The notes beneath the pieces were generated by a model that worked only from the letters and a program-made list of their open reading frames with translations, ran no database searches and had not been told where the DNA came from. 64,000 nucleotides of DNA from Rhodoferax sp. TH121 (GTDB lineage Bacteria; Pseudomonadota; Gammaproteobacteria; Burkholderiales; Burkholderiaceae_C). Location: contig NZ_NOXW01000021.1 of the NCBI RefSeq assembly GCF_002251855.1, positions 496,001 through 560,000 on the forward strand, given 5' to 3'. This document shows positions 58,206-64,000 of the stretch, piece after piece (position 1 is the stretch's first letter; the number at the start of each line of letters is the position of its first letter). The position numbers were made by a program, and so were the translations under genes.

Positions 58206-58454
58206 ATGGTTGAAGACAGCATCTTTTTCAAGACGATTGATGCGGGCTTTCCGAACATTGGGAAGAAGATCAAACTGTTCTGGGGTCACCCGGAGTTTGT
58301 GGCGCTGATGCACGAGCTGCAGCACGACACGGGTAACAGGCCGCGGGCAGGCTTTCCTGCCGGGGTGTTGATGGCGATTCATGAGCTGTCGAACGACCAC
58401 GATGCGATCTATCCGCATCTCGCGCGCAAAGATGCCAATCTCTGGCACCTTTGA
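58206..58454 (+). CDS. Small conserved-looking protein of unknown function (82 aa)
   Basis: The 82-residue ORF has a strong ribosome-binding site (GGAGAAAACAC before ATG) and coding-type composition. It has no membrane segment or signal peptide. Visible features are an aromatic/hydrophobic N-terminal half (FPNIGKKIKLFWGHPEF) and a His/Asp-rich C-terminal half (IHELSNDHDAIYPHLARKD). Four histidines and several acidic residues could bind a metal, but no known motif is matched. It stands alone between tRNA-His and the convergent quinone oxidoreductase gene, 11 bp from its end. Confidence 0.72.
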   Translation: MVEDSIFFKTIDAGFPNIGKKIKLFWGHPEFVALMHELQHDTGNRPRAGFPAGVLMAIHELSNDHDAIYPHLARKDANLWHL

Positions 58455-58465
58455 GGTGTCGCGTT

Positions 58466-59440
58466 TTAGTTCACCATCACCAGTTTGCCCATCACGCCGC
58501 GTGAGCCCATGTGGGCATAGGCGGCTTTGAGTTCGGCCATGGGCATGGTGCGGTCAATCACGGGTTTGATCTTGCCTTGTCCGTACCACTGCGCCAATTC
58601 CGCCATCATGGCCGCATTGGCTTTGGGTTCCTTCTTGGCAAAGTCGCCCCAGAACACACCGACGATGCTGGCACCTTTAAGCAGTGCCAAGTTGAAGGGC
58701 AGTGCAGGTATGGGACCAGATGCAAAACCTACAACCAGATAGCGACCGCGCCAGGCGATAGAGCGGAAGGCGGGCTCGGCAAAATCACCGCCGACAGGGT
58801 CGTAAATCACATCGGGGCCCTTACCATTGGTCAGGGCTTTGAGGGCTTCGCGCAAGTTTTCGGTGCTGTAGTTGATGGTGGCGTCTGCGCCAATCGATGC
58901 GCAGAGCTCGCACTTCTCTGGGGTGGACGCTGCGGCAATAACGCGGGCGCCCACGGCCTTGGCGATTTGGATGGCTGCTGTGCCAACGCCGCCCGCGGCG
59001 CCCAGCACCAGCACGGTTTCACCCGCTTTGAGCTGTGCCCGGTCTACTAGCGCATGGTGCGACGTGGCGTAAATCATGATGAAGGCCGCAGCGTCCACCA
59101 TGGGGAAACCGGGTGGCAGCGGCATGCACAAAGCTGCAGGTGCGATGGTGTGGGTGGCAAAGCCGCCCGTGCCGCTCAGGCAGGCTACGGCCTGGCCCAC
59201 CTGGAGGTGCGTGACGCCTTCACCCACCGCCTGCACGATGCCTGCGTATTCCGAGCCCGGAACAAAGGGCAGGGGAGGCTTCATCTGGTACTTATTTTGC
59301 ACAATCAGAATGTCGGGAAAGTTCAGGCTGGCAGCCTTGATTTCCAGCAGTACTTCGCCGGCCTTGGGCTGCGGTGTGGGCAGTTCTGTCCAGTTCAGGG
59401 CTTCGATACCGGTGGGGTTCTCGCATAACCAGGCGTGCAT
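58466..59440 (-). CDS. NADPH:quinone oxidoreductase family protein (zinc-free MDR)
   Basis: The 324-residue protein belongs to the medium-chain dehydrogenase/reductase superfamily, quinone oxidoreductase branch. It has a GroES-like N-terminus (SLNFPDILIVQNKYQMKPPL, PFVPGSEYAGIV), Rossmann loop VLVLGAAGGVGTAAIQIAKA and VIYDPVGGD. The zinc-ligand cysteines of alcohol dehydrogenases are missing. It reduces quinones or enones with NADPH; the exact substrate is not known. It is divergent from surE. Confidence 0.92.
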   Translation of the reverse strand: MHAWLCENPTGIEALNWTELPTPQPKAGEVLLEIKAASLNFPDILIVQNKYQMKPPLPFVPGSEYAGIVQAVGEGVTHLQVGQAVACLSGTGGFATHTIAPAALCMPLPPGFPMVDAAAFIMIYATSHHALVDRAQLKAGETVLVLGAAGGVGTAAIQIAKAVGARVIAAASTPEKCELCASIGADATINYSTENLREALKALTNGKGPDVIYDPVGGDFAEPAFRSIAWRGRYLVVGFASGPIPALPFNLALLKGASIVGVFWGDFAKKEPKANAAMMAELAQWYGQGKIKPVIDRTMPMAELKAAYAHMGSRGVMGKLVMVN

Positions 59441-59552
59441 GGGGTGTCTCCAAAAGTTGGCGAATCATAGGTGTCGGATGGCTTGAAAAATGTCTCACGG
59501 GCGACCTGGCCTCGCACCCCCCACCTACAATGCTTGCACACTCTGCACTCCT

Positions 59553-60329
59553 ATGAAAATCCTGATTTCCAACGACGACGGCTACCAGGCCCCTGGCATC
59601 GTGGCGTTGCATGACGCACTCAAAGACATCGCCCAAGTGGAGGTGATCGCCCCTGAACAAAACAACAGCGCCAAATCGAACGCGCTCACCCTGCATTCCC
59701 CGCTCTATGTGCATCGTGCAGCCAATGGCTTTCGGTATGTGAACGGGACCCCAGCCGACTGTGTGCACATTGCGTTGAGTGGCCTGCTGGACTACCGGCC
59801 CGATCTGGTCGTTTCGGGTATCAACAACGGCGCCAACATGGGCGATGACACCATTTACTCAGGTACCGTAGGCGCGGCCATGGAGGGTTTTTTGTTTGGT
59901 ATTCCTGCGATTGCTTTTTCACAGGTCGAGAAAGACTGGGTGCAACTGGCCTCTGCTGCGCAAAAAGCGCGTGAACTGGTGCTCTCCATGCAGCAGCAAC
60001 AGCTCATCAGCTCCAAGCCCTGGCTTCTTAACGTCAACATTCCCAACTTGCCGTTTGACCAGATCGGCGCAGCAAAGCTGTGCCGCCTGGGCCGGCGCCA
60101 CGCGGCGGAAAAAGTGATCCAGCAGCAAAGCCCGCGTGGTGAAACCATGTACTGGATCGGTGCTGCGGGCCCTGCGAAGGACGATGCCGATGGCACCGAC
60201 TTCCACGCCACGGCGCAGGGCCATGTGGCCATTACGCCGCTCAAAGTGGACCTGACCGACCATGACAACTTGGGTTATTGGGCGCAAACCGCGTCTCGTC
60301 TTGCACAGCATCCGACGGTTCTTGCATGA
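59553..60329 (+). CDS. surE: 5'/3'-nucleotidase SurE
   Basis: The 258-residue survival protein has MKILISNDDGYQAPGI with the metal-binding Asp8-Asp9 pair, PEQNNSAKSNALTL, and VSGINNGANMGDDTIYSGTVGAA. It dephosphorylates nucleoside monophosphates in stationary phase. It heads the classic surE-pcm-nlpD-rpoS cluster; its stop overlaps the pcm start by 4 bp (ATGA). The ATG at 59553 is chosen over a longer in-frame start that would add 21 unconserved residues. Confidence 0.97.
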   Translation: MKILISNDDGYQAPGIVALHDALKDIAQVEVIAPEQNNSAKSNALTLHSPLYVHRAANGFRYVNGTPADCVHIALSGLLDYRPDLVVSGINNGANMGDDTIYSGTVGAAMEGFLFGIPAIAFSQVEKDWVQLASAAQKARELVLSMQQQQLISSKPWLLNVNIPNLPFDQIGAAKLCRLGRRHAAEKVIQQQSPRGETMYWIGAAGPAKDDADGTDFHATAQGHVAITPLKVDLTDHDNLGYWAQTASRLAQHPTVLA

Positions 60330-61183
60330 AGCCGCGCCCATCGTTCCCCGCCCGGCTGGATGCCACGCTGGCCAAAACGCGGCCTAACCCGCATGGAGCC
60401 GTCGCGAGTGGTGGGCTGCCAACGGTCAAACCAGTGTCCAAGACTGCGGTGCATGCCGGCCCTGTCAAGTCTGCTGCATTGCCCACTGCGCGCACCCAGC
60501 CGGGCAGCCATCCGCTGCCGCATGCGCCACAAGGACATGGCATGGACTCGCAGGCTGTGCGCCAGCGCATGGTGCAAAAGCTGGCCGGGCAGGGCGTGAC
60601 CGATCCGCTGGTGCTGGGTGCCATGGGCGCGATCGAACGTCACCGCTTTGTGGACAGTGCCTTGGTCAACCAGGCCTATGAGGACACCAGCTTGCCGATC
60701 GGACTGGGTCAAACCATCTCCAAGCCTGGTGTGGTCTCACGGATGATTGAGCTGCTGCGCAACGGTGCCACCGGCCGTGTGGGCCGCGTTCTGGAAATTG
60801 GTACGGGCTGCGGTTACCAGGCTGCCGTGCTGAGCCTGGTGGCGGACGAGGTGTACAGCATCGAGCGCCTGCGGGGTCTGCATGACAAGGCGCGCGAGAA
60901 CCTGCGCCACTTGCGCTTGCCCAATGTACACCTGCTGTTTGGAGATGGCATGGTGGGGTACGCCAAAGGCGCACCCTACGCAGGCATCATCGCGGCTGCG
61001 GGTGGGGAGGCTGTGCCGCAAGCCTGGGTGGACCAACTCGCCGTTGGTGGACGCCTAGTGGCACCCGTGGTCACAGGAGCCGGTACCCAGGCCTTGCTGG
61101 TGCTGGACAAGACGCCCCAAGGCGTGCGCCAGAGCCTGTTGGAGGCTGTGCATTTTGTCCCCCTAAAATCGGGCATTGCCTAA
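60326..61183 (+). CDS. pcm: Protein-L-isoaspartate O-methyltransferase
   Basis: The 285-residue protein repairs isoaspartyl damage using SAM. The first 70 or so residues are a Pro/Ala-rich extension not seen in the 208-residue E. coli enzyme. The catalytic domain then has RHRFVDSALVNQAYEDTSLPIGLGQTIS (active-site serine region, shown across its length), and the SAM loop VLEIGTGCGYQAAVLSLV. It is translationally coupled to surE and lies 14 nt before nlpD. Some relatives start at the internal ATG near the catalytic domain (about 60542), which remains an alternative. Confidence 0.94.
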   Translation: MKPRPSFPARLDATLAKTRPNPHGAVASGGLPTVKPVSKTAVHAGPVKSAALPTARTQPGSHPLPHAPQGHGMDSQAVRQRMVQKLAGQGVTDPLVLGAMGAIERHRFVDSALVNQAYEDTSLPIGLGQTISKPGVVSRMIELLRNGATGRVGRVLEIGTGCGYQAAVLSLVADEVYSIERLRGLHDKARENLRHLRLPNVHLLFGDGMVGYAKGAPYAGIIAAAGGEAVPQAWVDQLAVGGRLVAPVVTGAGTQALLVLDKTPQGVRQSLLEAVHFVPLKSGIA

Positions 61184-61197
61184 AGGGAAAGAAACAT

Positions 61198-62082
61198 ATG
61201 TTTGGTGTGCGTCGTCTTGCGTTGGTGGGTGCCTGTGTGGCGGTGGTGGTCCTGTCTGCTTGTAGCTCCACATCGGTGAACCGCGCGCCTGTGGAAGACC
61301 GCGGCAGCTCTGCAGGCAAGCCTGTTGCCGCAGCCGATCCACGCACCCAGGTGGCCAAGCAGCCCCCTGGTTTTGAAAATGCAGGCAAGGCGGGCTACTA
61401 CACCGTCAAGCCCGGTGATACCCTCATGCGCATTGGCCTGGAAACCGGCCAGGGCCACAAAGACATCGCACGCTGGAACGCGCTGGACAACCCCGACAAA
61501 ATTGAAGTGGGGCAGGTGCTGCGGGTAGTGCCACCCGTCGTGGACACGGTGGCCGTTGCCAAGCCGGTGACAAGTGCCTCGACGACCACGACCACTTTGC
61601 CTGCTGCTGGCGCTGCTTCATCTCCTGCATCTGCTCCAGCCAAAACAGCATCTAGCCCTGCTGCAGCACCTGCGCCCAGTACCCCTGCGCCCGCGGCTGC
61701 GGCGTCTGGTGAAGACGAGCTGGCCTGGATTTGGCCCGGTAATGGCCCGGTGGTGGCGGGTTTTGACGAAGTGAAAAACAAAGGCCTTGATATTGGCGGC
61801 AGCGCGGGTGATCCGGTGTTGGCGGCCGGAGAAGGCAAGGTGGTGTACGCCGGTGCCGGTCTGCGCGGTTATGGCAACCTGATCATCCTCAAGCACAACA
61901 ACACCTACCTCACAGCCTATGCCCACAACCAAACCCTGCTGGTCAAAGAAGACCAGACGGTGAAGAAAGGCCAGAAGATCGCCGAAATGGGTAGCAGCGA
62001 CGCGGACCGTGTGAAACTGCACTTTGAGGTGCGCCGGCAAGGCAAGCCGGTGGATCCGGCCAAGTACCTCCCCGCCAGATAG
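61198..62082 (+). CDS. nlpD: NlpD-like LysM/M23 lipoprotein, amidase activator
   Basis: The 294-residue lipoprotein has a signal peptide with lipobox LSAC (Cys22), a LysM domain (about 67-112, [20 protein letters not shown]), a long Ala/Pro/Thr linker (about 115-175) and a LytM/M23 domain (about 180-290). Catalytic zinc ligands of M23 peptidases are partly lost: NKGLDIGG lacks the first His, while LHFEVR keeps one. This matches NlpD/EnvC, which activate cell-division amidases rather than cut peptidoglycan. It precedes rpoS by 8 nt. In E. coli the main rpoS promoter lies within nlpD. Confidence 0.96.
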   Translation: MFGVRRLALVGACVAVVVLSACSSTSVNRAPVEDRGSSAGKPVAAADPRTQVAKQPPGFENAGKAGYYTVKPGDTLMRIGLETGQGHKDIARWNALDNPDKIEVGQVLRVVPPVVDTVAVAKPVTSASTTTTTLPAAGAASSPASAPAKTASSPAAAPAPSTPAPAAAASGEDELAWIWPGNGPVVAGFDEVKNKGLDIGGSAGDPVLAAGEGKVVYAGAGLRGYGNLIILKHNNTYLTAYAHNQTLLVKEDQTVKKGQKIAEMGSSDADRVKLHFEVRRQGKPVDPAKYLPAR

Positions 62083-62090
62083 AGGCTCCC

Positions 62091-63125
62091 ATGAAAAAGC
62101 CCCGCCCCCCCGCCCCGGATGACGCTCTAGCCCATCCACTGCACAGGGGGAGCGATTGGGCATCAAATATGCCTCTGGAGCGCATGGAATCTGCGCAAGA
62201 AGCTCCTGAAAGCATAGCAAATACAGGTTCTGACGGATGGGCGGCAGAGTTGGTGCAACCCGCGGCTGGCGAGGAGGTGGCCGATGCATTGGCGCTGTAC
62301 CTGCGCGGCGTGCGGCGTACCGAGCTGTTTACCCCCGAAGAAGAGTTCGCCATGGCCACCCGCGCGCGTGCAGGTGACTTTGCGGCGCGCCAGAGCATGA
62401 TCGAGCACAACCTGCGCCTGGTGGTCAGCATCGCCAAGGGTTACAACGGACGCGGGGTGCCCATGTCCGACCTGATCGAGGAGGGCAACCTGGGTCTGAT
62501 GCATGCCATCGACAAGTTCGAGCCCGAACGCGGTTTCCGTTTCTCCACCTACGCCACCTGGTGGATACGCCAGTCCGTCGACCGGGCGCTGATGTACCAG
62601 GGCCGTGCCGTGCGTTTGCCGGTGAACGTCGTGCGCGAGGTGCAACAGGTGCTGCGCGCGCGCCGGGCGCTGGAAAACGATGCTGCGCTGGTGGCGCAAC
62701 GCCCCGAAGGCATCCGTGTGGAAGACATTGCTGCCCTGCTGGGCCGTGAGGCACCCGATGTGGCGGACTTGCTGGCCATGTCGGAAGCACCGCGTTCGCT
62801 GGATGCCACGCTCGACCCGGGCGGTGAAGAACACTCGCTGGGCGACAGCTTGGTGGACGAGCTGGCGCTGGACCCGCAGGCCCAGGCCCACGCCCACGAA
62901 GTGGATGGGCTGCTGGAGGAGTGGATCGCCACGCTGTCGCCACGCGAACGAGAAATTCTGGAGGGCCGCTTTGGTTTGCATGACCGCGAACCCGAGACCT
63001 TGGACGTGATCAGCAGCCGCCTGGGCCTGACGCGTGAACGTGTGCGCCAGGTACAGAACGAGGCGCTGTTCAAGCTCAAGCGCCATCTGGCGCGGCGCGG
63101 CATCAAGCGTGAATTCCTGATGTAG
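62091..63125 (+). CDS. rpoS: RNA polymerase sigma factor RpoS
   Basis: The 344-residue sigma factor directs stationary-phase and stress genes. Region 1.2 is [20 protein letters not shown], region 2 has [20 protein letters not shown] and the core-binding/-10 segment [19 protein letters not shown]. Regions 3 and 4 follow, with the -35 helix-turn-helix at [20 protein letters not shown]. The N-terminal 60 residues are longer and unlike E. coli RpoS; residues 27-44 come from dispersed repeat copy 8. It is last in surE-pcm-nlpD-rpoS. Confidence 0.97.
   Translation: MKKPRPPAPDDALAHPLHRGSDWASNMPLERMESAQEAPESIANTGSDGWAAELVQPAAGEEVADALALYLRGVRRTELFTPEEEFAMATRARAGDFAARQSMIEHNLRLVVSIAKGYNGRGVPMSDLIEEGNLGLMHAIDKFEPERGFRFSTYATWWIRQSVDRALMYQGRAVRLPVNVVREVQQVLRARRALENDAALVAQRPEGIRVEDIAALLGREAPDVADLLAMSEAPRSLDATLDPGGEEHSLGDSLVDELALDPQAQAHAHEVDGLLEEWIATLSPREREILEGRFGLHDREPETLDVISSRLGLTRERVRQVQNEALFKLKRHLARRGIKREFLM
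62171..62221 (+). repeat. Dispersed repeat copy 8, inside the rpoS N-terminus
   Basis: Reads GCCTCTGGAGCGCATGGAAT then CTGCGCAAGAAGCTCCTGAA and AGCATAGCAAA. It is closest to copies 1 and 7. Confidence 0.68.
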
Positions 63126-63133
63126 GGCGTGGC

Positions 63134-63187
63134 CCCCACGCTCCGCCACTGCGTGGGTCGCTTTCCCCCCAAGGGGGCTAATTTTTC
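63134..63187 (+). terminator. Two-hairpin element after rpoS
   Basis: CCCACGC/GCGTGGG (63135-63157, 9-nt loop) is followed by CCCCC/GGGGG (stem 63166-63177) and, after GCTAA, TTTTT. The arrangement resembles C-rich intergenic elements repeated in Comamonadaceae genomes and can terminate rpoS transcription. Confidence 0.6.
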
Positions 63188-63273
63188 CCTTTCGGGGCTG
63201 ACCGCCAGGCGGTTCAGAACTTGGGGCAGCCCTGCGGGAAATTCCCCTGAGTCTGACCTGAGACAATTGGGGG

Positions 63274-64000
63274 ATGAGCGACGCAATTTCCCCGGACACC
63301 CAGTCCCCCATCTCCCCTGAAACCCCGACCGAACCCGCACTGCCCGAGGGCTGGCTGCGCGTCAAATCGCTGGACCTGGAGGCCCAGGGTGTGGCCCACC
63401 GGCCCGATGGCAAGGTGGTATTCATTGACGGCGCGCTGCCCTTTGAGGTGGTGAGCGCCCAGATCCACCGCAGCAAAAGCAGCTTTGAGAAGGGCACGCT
63501 GACCGACATCCACCAGGAGTCGTCTCAGCGCGTGCGCCCGGCCTGTCCGCACTTTGGTCTGCACGAAGGGGCGTGTGGCGGCTGCAAGATGCAGCACCTG
63601 CATGTGAGCGCCCAGGTGGCGGTGAAGCAGCGGGTGCTGGAGGACAACCTCTGGCACATCGGCAAGGTCAAGCCCGACAACATCCTGCGCCCCATTGAGG
63701 GGCCGGCCTGGGGCTACCGCTACCGCGCGCGCCTGTCGGTGCGCCATGTGCGCAAAAAAGGCCAGGTGCTGATCGGTTTCCACGAGCGCAAGAGCCGCTA
63801 CGTGGCCGACATGAAGGAATGCCATGTGCTGGCACCCCACGTGAGCGCCATGCTGGTGCCGCTGCGCCGATTGATCGAATCGATGGACGCCGTGGAAACA
63901 CTGGCACAGATTGAGCTGGCCATGGGGGACATGGCGCCCACTGCTGGCGCCAATGGCGGCGCGGGCGAAGTGATTGCGATGGTGCTGCGCCACCTGGAGC
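63274..64000 (+). CDS. rlmD: 23S rRNA (uracil-1939-C5)-methyltransferase RlmD, N-terminal part (runs off the window)
   Basis: The frame is open from ATG 63274 to the window end, 242 codons. An N-terminal TRAM-like domain (about 25-85, [20 protein letters not shown]) is followed by the iron-sulfur cysteines ([19 protein letters not shown]) and [16 protein letters not shown], the RlmD/RumA pattern. The SAM-binding domain and the catalytic cysteine lie beyond the edge. It methylates U1939 of 23S rRNA. Confidence 0.93.
   Translation, partial: MSDAISPDTQSPISPETPTEPALPEGWLRVKSLDLEAQGVAHRPDGKVVFIDGALPFEVVSAQIHRSKSSFEKGTLTDIHQESSQRVRPACPHFGLHEGACGGCKMQHLHVSAQVAVKQRVLEDNLWHIGKVKPDNILRPIEGPAWGYRYRARLSVRHVRKKGQVLIGFHERKSRYVADMKECHVLAPHVSAMLVPLRRLIESMDAVETLAQIELAMGDMAPTAGANGGAGEVIAMVLRHLE

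Noticed and set aside
62163..63509. 448-codon open frame on the minus strand
   Set aside because: Antisense to rpoS and the start of rlmD; no motif and shadow-type composition.

Overview
The window is ordinary chromosome of a betaproteobacterium, most likely a member of the Comamonadaceae (Rhodoferax-like; the genus cannot be fixed from sequence reading alone). The evidence is the gene content and order: tig-clpP-clpX-lon, exbB-exbD-lpxK-kdsB-adk, xseA-sodB, icd-clpS-clpA, efp next to earP, surE-pcm-nlpD-rpoS-rlmD, a PHA phasin and a partial hopanoid gene. It is GC-rich and densely coding. I see no prophage, transposase, CRISPR array or rRNA. Seven tRNA genes are present: Leu(UAG), Gly(GCC), Cys(GCA), Leu(UAA), Val(UAC), His(GUG); two of them are leucine isoacceptors, so six distinct loci are listed.

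Layout. 1-4.7 kb: start of hpnC (minus) facing an RND efflux adaptor-permease pair behind a promoter with a TetR-type operator. 4.8-11 kb: tRNA-Leu, then the proteostasis block tig, clpP, clpX, lon. 11.1-13.5 kb: tRNA-Gly, -Cys and -Leu, an unknown gene beginning 13 nt after the tRNA, and an HD-GYP c-di-GMP phosphodiesterase. 13.6-18.4 kb (minus): acyl-CoA dehydrogenase plus kinase-like pair resembling a split ACAD10/11, a Crp/Fnr regulator and a PaaH-type 3-hydroxyacyl-CoA dehydrogenase. 18.5-23.7 kb: a FimV-like protein, a 2-hydroxyacid dehydrogenase, and lexA with a small downstream ORF, divergent from an asparaginase across three LexA boxes. 23.7-27.5 kb (minus): exbB-exbD-lpxK-UPF0434-kdsB-adk, outer-envelope supply. 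27.8-37.1 kb: xseA, sodB, two unrelated NADP-isocitrate dehydrogenases, clpS, clpA. 37.1-40.5 kb: DUF1499 protein, iron-binding protein, patatin lipoprotein, phasin with a three-site palindromic operator. 40.7-49.8 kb: thioesterase, nitroreductase, pncB, a GhrB-like reductase translationally coupled to a hybrid histidine kinase, rmuC and an MFS transporter. 49.8-55.2 kb: LOG-family protein, efp, earP, uvrC, pgsA. 55.2-58 kb: HU, tRNA-Val, ppiD, tRNA-His. 58-64 kb: a small unknown ORF, a quinone oxidoreductase, surE-pcm-nlpD-rpoS and the start of rlmD.

The most unusual signal is a family of at least eight ~45-50 bp dispersed repeats with the core TGCGYRANNAGCTMYKRA. Three copies are intergenic; five lie in frame inside genes (RND adaptor tail, the small ORF after lexA, lpxK, earP and the rpoS N-terminus), where they supply poorly conserved peptide segments. 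Other points of interest are the phasin operator array, sigma32-like promoters before lon and clpS, the shared LexA operators, and the split of the usual lon-hupB-ppiD order.
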